Below, one piece after another: positions 23,864 through 34,487 of a stretch of DNA of 64,000 nt. The DNA comes from Stagonosporopsis chrysanthemi. Its lineage: Eukaryota > Ascomycota > Dothideomycetes > Pleosporales > Didymellaceae. The stretch lies in NCBI GenBank assembly GCA_022560025.1, contig JAFISE010000020.1, positions 124,001-188,000 on the forward strand. The letters run 5' to 3'. Position 1 is the first letter of the stretch. Every line of letters starts with the position of its first letter. Under the pieces are notes generated by a model. That model was not told where the DNA came from, did no database searches, and saw only the letters and a list, made by a program, of their open reading frames with translations. The position numbers were made by a program, and so were the translations under genes.

Positions 23864-25945
23864 ATGGCTTTCGGTTCGTAGCCCTTATCTCCACATCCAT
23901 CCCATCGTTCCTCAGATGAACCCTGCGAAGCTGACACCCTTACAGTCCCCGTCGCAGGCGCACTCGCCGGCACCGCTGCCGCCGCTGCCTACATCGATGC
24001 GAAATACCACCTGAGCAAAGACATCCGCGGGATCCTCGGTGCACGTGCAAACCAGAAAGCCCTTGAAGCCAACGCCGCAGGCAAAGGCCAGTCGCTTTGG
24101 TACCAATTCGAGGCACAAGTGCACCGGCTGCCGTCGGATGCGGAGGCTATCTGGAGCCGTACGGGGTGCTACACGTGGGCGGAGACGTACGCGAATGCGT
24201 GTCGTTATGCGCAGTTCATGCTGCAGCAGGGCGTGCAGCCCAATCGCCTGGTGGCCATGTATATGATGAACCGGCCTGAGTTTCTGTTCGCGCACTTGGG
24301 TAGCTGGGCCATTGGAAGTGCACCGGCGTGGATCAATTATAACCTTGCGGGGGATGCACTGGTGCATTGTCTCAAGGTCGCGGAGGCGAAGGTCATTATT
24401 GTCGATGAAGATGCAGAATGTAGAAGGAGGATCGAGGAGGTTAGGGATAGGCTGGAGGAAGAACTGGGGATGAAGATTGTGGTACTCGATCAGGCGCAGA
24501 AGGGGGAGATCTCAAGACTGGAGCCGAAGAGACCCGGTGATGAATTCAGGGTTGGTGCGAAGGGGAAGTTTCCCTTGTTTTTGTTCTACACAAGGTAAGC
24601 CGGCGTGGATTCATTGAGAGAGATGTTGGCTAATATACACAGTGGCACGACCGGACACCCCAAAGCATGTCCGTTCGAGACACAACGAGCAGCAGGCCTG
24701 ACAGGCAGAGTAGGTGGCATGGGTCTGAAAACGGGACCTGATGGCGACAGATGGTATGTTTGTATGCCACTCTACCACGGGACAGGAGGCACAACGGCAC
24801 TCGTCTGTTTGGTTACTGGCATCACCTGCTGCATCGGCACCAAGTTCTCGACCTCGCGCTTCTGGACCGACGTCCGTGATTCTCGCTCTACAGCAATGGT
24901 CTACGTCGGCGAGACAGCCCGTTACCTCATCAACGCGCCGCCCAGCCCGCTTGACAAGCAACACAAGGTCCGCGCTATGTTTGGAAATGGCATGCGTCCG
25001 GACGTATGGCAGCGTTTCGTGGATCGCTTCGGCATTGAAATCGTTGGTGAATTCTTCAACAGCACAGAAGGCGTCATGGCACTGTTCAACGGCTCTCGTG
25101 GACCCTTCACCGCCACCTCTGTGGGCCACCAAGGTCTCATTGACCGCTGGCGGTTCCATGACACCTACGTTCCAGTCGCTGTCGACATTGTAACCGGCGA
25201 GCTGCTCCGCGATCCCAAGACAGGCTTCTGCAAGCGCAAATCTTACGAAGAGGGAAGCGAGATCTTCGTCAAGATGCCTCACGAATCCGCTTTCGTCGGC
25301 TACTACAACAATCCCGAAGCAACAGAAAAGCGCTTTGAGCGCAACGTCTTCAAGAAAGGGGACCTCTACTACCGCACTGGTGACGCCCTACGCCGCGATG
25401 CAGATGGCCGTTGGTTCTTCATGGACCGCCTGGGCGACACCTTCCGCTGGAAGAGCGAGAACGTTTCGACTGCCGAAGTATCGGAGGCGCTCGGCCCCTT
25501 CCCCGGCATCAGCGAAGCAAACGTCTACGGGGTTGAAGTCCCCGGTCACGATGGCCGTGCCGGCTGCGCCGCCCTCAACATAACTGAGCCCTTCGACTTC
25601 GCGGGCTTGCTCGCACACGCTCAGAAGAAGCTGCCCAGCTACGCGGTCCCCATATTTCTGCGTATCCTCAGGCATCAGTCTAGCATGCACAATAACAAGC
25701 AGAACAAGGTCCCGCTGCGCAATGATGGGATCGATTTGCGCAAACTGCAGGAGCGTGCCGACAAAGAGGCATCAGAGAAGGGGGAACCGGGCGGCGAGTA
25801 TGACACTCTGTATTGGAATCCGGCAGCGCTGGGGGCGCATTCTGGGCCGGTGAAGGAGGGCAGTGGATACGTCGTGTTTACCATGGAAGATTGGGATCGC
25901 TTGAGAGCGGCGACGGAGGGAGTTGGAGCGGTAGCGAAACTGTAA
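23864..25945 (+). CDS. FAT1: very-long-chain fatty acyl-CoA synthetase / fatty acid transporter (FAT1 type)
   Basis: Three exons (23864-23873, 23946-24594, 24643-25945) give 653 residues. The first exon has only ten bases (ATGGCTTTCG) before a GTTCGT donor, and splicing yields MAFVPVAGALAGTAAAAAY, a hydrophobic N-terminus as in membrane-bound Fat1. The second join rebuilds the AMP-binding P-loop YTSGTTGHPK (S220). Other family motifs are QPNRLVAMYMMNRPEF, FNSTEGVMALFNGSRGPF, the YYRTGDALRRDADGRWFFMDRLGDTFRWKSENVSTAEV segment and a C-terminal NKVPLRNDGIDLRKL. The enzyme activates long and very long fatty acids during uptake, at the plasma membrane, ER or peroxisome. The 10-nt first exon is the least certain part. 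Confidence 0.9.
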
Positions 25946-26423
25946 ACGTGCTTTTTGAGTGTTTCTTTTGGTAGACGGTGGCGCTTAGCGTGTCGGAATC
26001 TGTATAATGTACTATTTCGCTCATGGTGTGGTATGTCTTGACCAACGGTGGGCGATCGTGGGTGTCTGCTAATTGCGCGTAGTGATATCTGAGCGTGTCG
26101 ATTCACATCTGCCTCCTACATTCCACCTACCATGCAGCCCGTTACATTAGACAACATATGTCTCCAAACTTGAACACAACAAACGTAACCCTGCTGGGTG
26201 GGTTTGGCACATCAACGCAGTTGGCTGCCATGGAAAGCTCTGGAGAAAGCGGTGAACGTGCGGCTACCCGCGTTTGTTTGCTAACCTAACATCGCTTTCA
26301 TCTTCACTTTCACCACGCTGTTGCCTACATGTGGCAGGGACTATTTAAGTTCGGTCGCTCGCTCAGAGACCTTCTCTCGCCCTTCTTAACGTTATCTCAC
26401 CTCTTCAACTTACAGCCACGTGT
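25946..26423. other. intergenic / dynamin promoter
   Basis: No gene seen. The last 150 bases contain a TATA-like sequence and a pyrimidine-rich leader. Confidence 0.5.
26342..26348 (+). promoter_or_regulatory. TATA-like box upstream of dynamin gene
   Basis: TATTTAA, 82 bases before the start codon at 26424 and followed by a CT-rich leader. Confidence 0.35.
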
Positions 26424-28792
26424 ATGGCCAAGAAGAAGAAAGCAACCCCAACCATAACCACCATGGCTAACAGCAGCACTGATGGGGATGCGTCCCGCCC
26501 TGACACGCCTAACGATCCAGATGCCGTCACTACGAGCTCTCTCAAGGCTCTACAGTCCGCTGACCAGCGCAAGGTCATGGACATCGTCGACAAGCTACGC
26601 CGTACTGGTCTCAGCGGTATTGTGGAGCTACCGCAACTTGTGGTGTGCGGAGACCAGTCGTCTGGCAAGAGCTCTGTACTTGAGGCCATCACCGAGATTC
26701 CTTTCCCGCGAAAGGAGAATCTTTGTACTAGATTCGCTACTGAGGTACTGTCGCATTACAGCATTCAGTCATTCCTCTGCTAATTGCTGCAGATCATCTT
26801 GCGCCGATCGCCCTCAGCCTCCATCTCCATTACGATCACGCCAGACAAGCTCCGGCCAAGCGAAGAGCAAGCGAAGCTGAAGAAGTTCCGCAAGTCCATC
26901 AACGACTTCAGTCAATTGCCCAATATCATTGACGAGGCGACACAAGAGATGGGTCTGGGCGTTGTTGGAGGCATCAATTCGAGGGCGTTCTCTCGTGATG
27001 TCCTCTCAGTGGAGATTACTGGTCCTGACCGACCTCAGCTGTAAGTTTTTCATCACAGGCGCAGTAGTCCGCTAACGCCAGTAGTACTCTTGTCGATCTT
27101 CCTGGCCTTATCCACGCAACCAATAAGTCTCAGACCGAAGCCGACAAGGAACTCATTCTCAATCTCGTCAAGGAGTACATGACCAACCCTCGTACCATTA
27201 TCCTTGCTGTAATCAGCGCAAAGAACGACTTTGCCAACCAGGTCATCTTGGAGCACTGTCGCAAGATAGATGAGCAAGGTCGTCGCACCCTTGGCATTAT
27301 CACTAAGCCTGACTATCTCCGCGAAGGCTCAGACAACGAGCAGAGCTGGATTGATCTGGCACAGAACAAGGACATCTACCTTGAACGAGGGTGGCACATG
27401 CTCAAGAATCGAAGCGATGATCAGATGAGCTTCTCTTTCGAACAGCGCAATGAGGCAGAGCAACTCTTCTTCAGCAAGGGTCGCTATGTTGACGTGCCCC
27501 GAGACAACGTCGGCATTAATCCCCTCCGCGAGCGTCTAAGTAAGCTTCTGCTCAATCACCTGATTAAGGAGCTGCCATCACTCAAAGACGAGATTGCTAG
27601 CAAACTGGATGTCACGATCAACGAAATCGAGAAACTCGGCGAGAGCCGCAAAACCATCAAAGAACAAAAGATGGTGCTTATGAAGATCAGCATGCGCGTC
27701 AACGACATTCTCAAGTCTGCAGCGAAAGGTTACTACGATTCTTCCTTCTTCGGACCCGTGAACTTGGATGCTGCGGTCGACTCTCCGGACAACATTCGTC
27801 GGTTCCGGGCAGTCGTCCAGTACTCCAACTTCGCCTTCGCAAATGACATGCGACTGAGAGGCCACAAGTTTGCGTTCGACAAGGGACCTGGTGATGATGA
27901 ACATGATGCAGAAGAAGAGTCAGAGGCCTTTGAGGAGCTTGAGAAACTTGAGCTTGACGATGTCGTGCTCTCGCCGAAGCCAAAGAAGCTGAGCCGCGAG
28001 GAGGCAGTAGAGTGGGTCAAGAAGACGTTGCTTCGTACCCGTGGCTTCGAACTGCCCGGCACATTTCAACCTATGTTGATCTCCCAACTTTTCTGGGAGC
28101 AGTCAGCGCCTTGGGAAGAGCTAGCATCCGACCACATCAACAAGGTCGCTCGTGACTGCAAGGAGTTTGTCTTTGAGGTCTTGAAGCATACTGCGCCTGC
28201 CGAGTTCCAGGGTCGCATAGCCGCCATCAACATTGACGCTGCTCTCTCAAAGGCTCTCAAGAAGGCGAAGAAGGAGCTGGGCAAAGTCCTCAAAGATAAG
28301 GCTCGCCACCCCAGCACGTACAACCACTACTTCACCGACACCATTCAGAAGATGCGCCAACGCAAGCACCACAAGACTTCCAGCGACGCAGTGGCAGCCT
28401 CCCAGGTATCGGTCGAGTACCCCGACAGCATTGAAGTCTACCTTGACAAGGACAAAATGTCGACCGCCATGACTAACACTCTTGAGAGAGACATGGACAA
28501 GTTTTCCGCCCAGGAAGCCCTCGACACCCAACGCGCATACTACAAGGACGAGCTCAAGTACTTCGTCAACGCCGTGACCAAGACGATAATCGAGCGCCAC
28601 CTCGTCGAGCCCCTGCCAGACATCATCCTCTCGCCCGTCACGGTCACGCAGATGACAGATGAGGAGGTCGAGTTCGTTGCCGCCGAGCCGCCCGAGATCA
28701 CGCAGCAGCGCGAGCACCTCGAGAACAGGAAGGTGATGCTGGAAAAAGGTCTGGAGACGTTCCGCGAGGCGATGAGAGGGCTCAAGCGCTAG
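26424..28792 (+). CDS. dynamin-like (Mx-type) GTPase
   Basis: Three exons (26424-26744, 26793-27040, 27085-28792) give 758 residues. The GTPase motifs are intact: G1 GDQSSGKSS (76-84), switch region TRFATE, G3 DLPG in LTLVDLPGL (restored by the second join), and G4 TKPD. A long helical stalk follows, with an acidic insert (DDEHDAEEESEAFEELEKLELDD), and the C-terminal GTPase effector region covers YFVNAVTKTIIERHL to the end. There is no PH domain or Pro-rich tail, so it is closer to Mx and the many fungal dynamin-like paralogues than to Vps1 or classical dynamin. These oligomerise on membranes, and the target organelle cannot be predicted. The second acceptor is a tandem CAGTAG; use of the first would add one Ser. 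A second in-frame ATG lies at 26463. Confidence 0.9.
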
Positions 28793-29302
28793 GGCAGCTG
28801 AGAGCGGGCAGCTTGGAGGAGGGGATTGGCGGAGCTGTAGATGGCGTGTCTCTTCCTTCTTGTCTTGTCTTGGTGTTGCGGGGACTTCCGACTTCAATGT
28901 GGCGTTGTTGGATAGGCCGGTGAGTGCTTTTCCTGCTGCGGTCTTGTAGTAAGGTGGGAACCGCGCAGCTTGAGGAATCGCAACGCATTGCATGGCGTTG
29001 CGTCTTCTCTATAGATCAGCCAGTGATCAATTACAATGTGCCTCAAGACCGTCCTCGTACTGTGGTGTTGTAAGAAAGCATTTGCCCACTGGTTCTACAT
29101 GCACAAGCGGCCATGGCTACATAACGCACATGTTGTACAGCACTTTCACCACCCACAGCCAGCACATATCACAGACACTCACAAAACCGAAAGTCAGCAA
29201 CTGACAAAAAAAATGCACGCTTCGCTTTCATATTACATCAATGTACACTCATTCACATACTTCCCCCCTCCCCTCCCCTCTTTCCTTTTATTTCATCACC
29301 CT
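28793..29302. other. convergent intergenic region
   Basis: 3' flanks of the dynamin gene (+) and fumarase (-). CT-rich around 29265-29300. No gene seen. Confidence 0.5.
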
Positions 29303-31052
29303 CTACACCTCCTTGGGCGCAATCATCAGCTCAGGACGGACGTACTTGTCAAAGTCCTCGGAGCTGATGACCTTGAGCTCCATGGCGGCCTCCTTGAGCG
29401 TGAGGCCGTTCTTGTGCGCGTGCTTTGCGGTCTTGGACGCGGCATCGTAGCCGATGACGGGGTTAAGGCAGGTTACGAGCATGAGGCTGTGGGGGTGTCA
29501 GTTGCCATGGTACATAATTGTGGGGCTTGGGAGTGCTGGGGGAGGTGTTGTGGGATGAATTTTCGGGGGAAGAGGGGTCAGGGTACTCACGATTCACCGA
29601 GCAGCGAGCCAATGCGCTTCTCGTCCGCCTCGAGGCCGGCAACAAGGTTCTTCTCGAAGCTGCGCATGCCGTCGGCGAGCAGGCGCGAGCTGTGCAGCAG
29701 GTTGCGGATCATGACGGGCTTGAAGACGTTGAGCTCGAAGTTACCCTGCGAGCCGGCGAAGGTGGTCGCGGCGTTGTTGCCGAAAACTTGTGCGCAGACC
29801 ATGGTCAGGGACTCGCACTGTGTGGGGTTGACCTTGCCGGGCATGATGGAGGAGCCTGGTTCGTTCTCGGGCAGCTTCAGCTCGCCGAGACCGCAGCGAG
29901 GGCCGGAGCCGAGGAAACGGATGTCCTGGGCGATCTTGAAGAGGGAGGCGGCGAGAGTGTTGAGCTGGCCGTGGGCCTCGACGATGGCGTCGTGGGCGGC
30001 GAGGGCCTCGAACTTGTTGGGGGCGGTGACGAATTCATGGCCGGTCATCTTGGTGACTTCGGAGGCAATGTCCTCGGCAAAGCCCTTGAAGGTGTTGATA
30101 CCAGTGCCGACGGCGGTTCCTCCCTGCGCGAGCATCCTGAGACGGGGCAGAGCCGACTTGACGCGCTCGATGCCGTAGTCCAGCTGTGTGACATAGCCAG
30201 AGAACTCCTGGCCGAGAGTCAGGGGCGTGGCGTCCTGCAAGTGTGTGCGGCCGATCTTGATGAGCTGCTCCCACTGCTCCGACTTCTTCTTCAGCGCGTC
30301 GCGCAGGCTGGTGAGGGCGGGCAGCAGCGACTCCTCGAAGTCGAGAACGGCGGCAATGTGCATGACGGTGGGGAAGGTGTCGTTGGACGAGGCGGACATG
30401 TTGACGTGGTCGTTGGGGTGGACGGGCTTCTTGGAGCCCATGGTGCCGCCGAGGATCTCAATGGCGCGGTTCGAGATGACCTCGTTGGCGTTCATGTTGG
30501 ACTGGGTGCCGGAGCCCGTCTGCCAGACGACGAGGGGAAAGTGGTCGGCGAGCTTGAGCGAAGCAACCTCGTCGGCGGCCTGCTGGATGGCCTTTCCGAG
30601 CTTGGGGTCTGGCGGGTGTTAGTCGACGCTATGCGGGAGCAGCTTCAAGCAGCTGCAGGTCGGGACGCACCCAGCCCAAACTTCATGTTGACCGTGGCGG
30701 CCGCGCCCTTGAGGATGCCAAAGGCGCGCACAATGGGCGGCGGCATGCGGTCCTGGGGCTGGTTGATCTTGAAGTTCTCCAGCGAGCGCTCCGTCTGGGC
30801 GCCCCAGTACTTGTCGCTCGCGACCTGGATCTCGCCAAAGGCGTCGCTCTCAGTGCGGGTGCTGGCCATGGTCGCGGTCGCGCTGAACAGGCGGCGCTGG
30901 GCAGTCAAGGGCGTGTACTTGACGGTCTGGCGTGTGACAGTGGAGAGCGGGCGCGCCGTGCGGAGCATGGAGGGGTTGGTTTTGGCATATGCCAGCGAGC
31001 GCATGCACCCGGCCTCGGCAGCCCGGAGCTGTGTACGCGCGCCTCTAAACAT
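29303..31052 (-). CDS. FUM1: fumarate hydratase, class II (mitochondrial, possibly dual-targeted)
   Basis: Three exons on the minus strand (31052-30671, 30608-29591, 29486-29303) give 527 residues. Introns are GTGCGT...CGCCAG (branch ACTAAC) and GTGAGT...CACAG. The enzyme hydrates fumarate to malate in the TCA cycle. Class II marks are seen: SSNDTFPTVMHIAAVL, GRTHLQDATPLTLGQEFSG with the active-site His, and the signature GSSIMPGKVNPTQCE. The C-terminal exon completes TCLNPVIGYDAASKTAKHAH and ends in KEV. The first 61 residues are Arg/Ser/Thr/Ala-rich with few acids, a typical mitochondrial presequence. An in-frame ATG at 30869 (MASTRTESDAFG) would start a complete cytosolic form, as the protein proper begins right there. 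The reverse strand of this GC-rich gene is open for 524 codons, which is a shadow. Confidence 0.95.
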
Positions 31053-32487
31053 GGCTGTGATTCGCGCGATGGACTTGTGTAGAGCGAGATGACCGGTGGG
31101 CAATTGGCGATGCGGGGTGTGCCAATGGACGGTGTGTGATGCCTGTAATGCTCTGCAAGGAGAGTTGACGATGGACAACAAATCTCAAACTTTCCAAAGC
31201 TCAGTCAGAGCTTCATGGCGGAAGAAGTCGGGGGCTGGATATTCGCTTTGCCGAGCGCACTTCTCACGTGACATCCCCTCCATTCGAACTGACTCGGGGG
31301 TCCGGGGGTCGTGAATCGGAGCCGCCATGGACTCTAGGATTGCAAAATACTTTGCTTAAAAAATAATCAACGGCAGGGCACTCAGTGCCTTCAAGACAGA
31401 ACCCTGGCCTTCGTTGTTCGGACTACACATACCTCAGCCCTCCACGCCAGCACAGCACCGGTCCATTCTTTTCCAGGCCGGCCTTAGACGCGGTTCCAGC
31501 GTTTGCCCTTATGCGCCGTGTTCGCCTTGTTCCCTGACATGTCCTCGCTCGTTTGCATCAGCAATGCGTCGGTCCGCAGAGTTGCACCACTTTAGCCCCG
31601 TCCTCTAAAGTCCCTCCAGGCACTGAATCGATATTCGGCGGCATGTCCTTTGTCTCCAATCGGCCAGTTTGCCTCGTCGGCATCCACAGCGTGAAACCGT
31701 CCAAGGAGTCCCGCTGCGGCCCTCCCTGCTCCGCTGTCGCTGGCCTTGGCCGTGTGTCGATGCTGGAGGGCCGTCGCGGCAGCTTGCACTCACTAATCCA
31801 GCGGCAGGCCCATGTGCGTGATAGCGGCGCTGCTCTCATTCGCTGCTACAGCCTTCACGTAACTTTGAGGCAGGCGGAATGGGGCGCCGCACGCTTCGTA
31901 ACGCCGACCAGAGGCTACCTTGTGCTGTGTTCGGATCCAGCTTGCCGTCCTTGCGCAGGTCACCCCCGAGCAAAGTGGCGCGAGGAGCAGCTGGTCTTGC
32001 TCATCTCAGCAAGCTTCGTCGGTGGACGCGACCACATGATTTCACCGCCTGTTGTTCACACAGATTGCCAGCGTCACTCAACCCCGCTTACCCTTTCATT
32101 CAAATCTAACAATCTCGCCCACGACAAACGGCCTTGCCTGCCTTCCTTTTGCCCTTGCAGCCCACTCTGCCATCCGTGCTGCCTCTGTGCTTCACAGCAA
32201 CAAACACCCTCCGCTTGCCCCTCTTGCACCCAGCCGCATGACGGGGAGACCTGACCCTCTCCACCTGCGAAGCTGTCCCTCCTCCTCCGCTACCTTGGAC
32301 TCTCCTCGCTACCGTACTACTTGTCTTTGCCAATCTCGGTCGTTTATATCGGCTCGCCCCAGTCTAACACCAGCAAGCTCCAAGTCTGAGGTCCTCAAGC
32401 ACTCCAAAGGCGGCTGGCGTCGAGGCCCACTCACACCGGAATACGTCAAATCGTAGTAACATTGCCCATATCGTCCGTCCACAACTC
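31053..32487. other. 1.4-kb divergent intergenic region
   Basis: Between fumarase (-) and the RING gene (+). Strongly C- and CT-rich from 31400 to 32470, with ORFs such as 31553-32254 that look like composition artefacts. Probably the two promoters plus a long 5' leader of the RING gene. Confidence 0.5.
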
Positions 32488-33837
32488 ATGGCTGCGTCCG
32501 ATTTCAGTGCACCTTATCCGTATATTGCCATGTCGACTGGCCGAGGAAATCAAGGTGCAGACGTATCTGGTCCATGGCCGCCTGTTGCATCGCCGCTCCA
32601 CCAGCGTACACGATGGGACCGTGATCTAGGGGCACCCCACCATCAGCCTGGCAGTCCTTACTTGCCGCCGCCGCACATGAATTCATTCTCTCAGCCAAAT
32701 TATCTGCAAAGTCCATACACTCCGTACACAGGACATGGCTGGCCTTCAATGCAGCCGTACCCGCCATCGCCGTTCTCCACATCGTCACATCAGCCACGGC
32801 CTCCTCCAGCTATACGAAGCGGCCACGTGGACGCCCTTATGAATCCAAGTAGGTCTGGTCATGATATGTACCGGGAGCCGCCAGGAACGTATTTCTCTCA
32901 CTACCTAGGCGCTCATTATCCTGCGTATTCGGCACCGCCTCAGCCAGTTGTACCAGCAGACAACACGTCAAGCGTGCCATTTCACGAAAGCCGATCTGTG
33001 CAGGCAACGGACACCGAAGATGTTGGACCACAGCCTCCTCAGACACTTCCGTTGCATCCAGGGCCCTCAGGACCGAATCAAGCACATAGACCAGGTCAAC
33101 ATCAGCGACGACATCCCGACCGCAACCACTCGCACCGCCGTTCTGAGCACACAGAGCCGCGGACACCGCGCAACGTTGCTGCGCAGGCTCGCCGCCCAGA
33201 CCGCAGCTCATCTCCACGCATGGCGACCCGTCGGAGTTTCAACAGGTATTCGGCAGACCTTTCACTGTCCAGCACTTCCTCAGACGTGGAAGAGGCTGCA
33301 GCTCGATCACCACCATCCGACCGCGTCAGGCATCAATCGAGGGAAAGCCGGCTACGCTTCTTTAGACAAGTCTACGACCCAAACGCGATCGCAGAGAATC
33401 AAATTCAGGCGCTTAAGGCCAATCTGCCGAAGATACTTCTGGGCGACCTACCAAAGGATACATCGCCAACATGTGACATTTGCGCGAAGGATTACTCTGC
33501 GATTCACGTGCAGCCTTCAGAGGATGAAGAGGTTGCTCTGAAGCTCCCGTGCGGCCATCACTTCGGCGAATTCTGCATCAGCCAATGGGTATGTAAGTTT
33601 GCCCCCTACGATCCTGAGCTGACCTCCTCTCAGTTCGAGACGTGCAAAACACACAAGAACAAGGTGACCTGTCCCATGTGTCGGAAGCAGTTGGTCGAGA
33701 CTCCTCGATCGCCGTACATGACAGACCGCTTCGACTCAGGCATGTTCAACCCAACTATGTACATACAGGCCGCCCGTACGCAATCATTCCGGGATTTGTT
33801 GTCCAACGAGCTCCAGGCGCAGTATGCGAGGGCGTGA
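32488..33837 (+). CDS. RING-finger protein, probable E3 ubiquitin ligase
   Basis: Exons 32488-33588 and 33634-33837 give about 434 residues. The 45-nt intron (GTATGT, GCTGAC branch, CTCTCAG) has no stop and a multiple-of-three length, so the unspliced reading adds 15 residues inside the RING. The first 250 residues are Pro/Ser/Tyr/His-rich and disordered, followed by a basic, Arg/His/Ser-rich part. The RING is near residues 329-395: CDIC, then LPCGHHFGEFCISQW, then after the intron FETCKTHKN and VTCPMC. In a standard RING the position after CGHHF is Cys or His; here it is Gly, so one zinc ligand must come from a neighbouring His/Cys or be missing. Substrate unknown. Confidence 0.82.
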   Translation: MAASDFSAPYPYIAMSTGRGNQGADVSGPWPPVASPLHQRTRWDRDLGAPHHQPGSPYLPPPHMNSFSQPNYLQSPYTPYTGHGWPSMQPYPPSPFSTSSHQPRPPPAIRSGHVDALMNPSRSGHDMYREPPGTYFSHYLGAHYPAYSAPPQPVVPADNTSSVPFHESRSVQATDTEDVGPQPPQTLPLHPGPSGPNQAHRPGQHQRRHPDRNHSHRRSEHTEPRTPRNVAAQARRPDRSSSPRMATRRSFNRYSADLSLSSTSSDVEEAAARSPPSDRVRHQSRESRLRFFRQVYDPNAIAENQIQALKANLPKILLGDLPKDTSPTCDICAKDYSAIHVQPSEDEEVALKLPCGHHFGEFCISQWVCKFAPYDPELTSSQFETCKTHKNKVTCPMCRKQLVETPRSPYMTDRFDSGMFNPTMYIQAARTQSFRDLLSNELQAQYARA

Positions 33838-34487
33838 TCAGAGGTTCAACGAGAAGAGAGACTGGCCACGAGTATTGGCGTCAAATTGCGAGCGTTATTA
33901 TGCATGGGTTCTCGACCGCCGAATGCAGCCAGCAGCAGTCCCGCGACAAGACGCCTGGTTTCGGCCTTGGTGTTGGTGGTTATCCTATGATATCATTGTT
34001 GTCCATCCCAGTTATCAGAGCTTATCGGCGGTCCCGCTTTGATCTTGCACGGAGTCCGGTCATCAGCATGCACGAAATAATTTACCTGGGGTCTCACATG
34101 TCATGGGCGGGATAATACTTGGATATTTTGTAGCACACGTATAACAATAACAAGACGTCAGTGTATTGTTGTGGTCAGGCTGGAGCCGTGTTGGGGACAA
34201 AAGTTCAGGCTAGATCCTGGAATGTCTATTGGTTGCCATGAGCAGCCAAAACAAACCAGGCCCCTCACTACCAACAAGCTGGCAGCAACATCACGACGCG
34301 CTTCCCACTCAACACTGCAATTGATCACTCCTCAGCTGAATCACCCCATTCATTCACCCAGTCGTAGTTGTGCTTACTCTCTCGCGTTGCCTGCCTCCTG
34401 CGGCTTCACGACGATCGGAGCCGCCGACGCGCCTTCCTTGCGCCCACTGCGTGTTTGCACCCTGACGTAGCGCAGCTTTCGAACAGT
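33838..34487. other. intergenic
   Basis: 3' flank of the RING gene and a C-rich leader for the kinase (34240-34487). No gene recognised. Confidence 0.5.

Noticed and set aside
29518..31092. A 524-codon ORF on the plus strand, and another at 29036-30178
   Set aside because: Both are antisense to fumarase exons. The high third-position GC of fumarase keeps the opposite strand open. No start context, domain or splice logic supports them.
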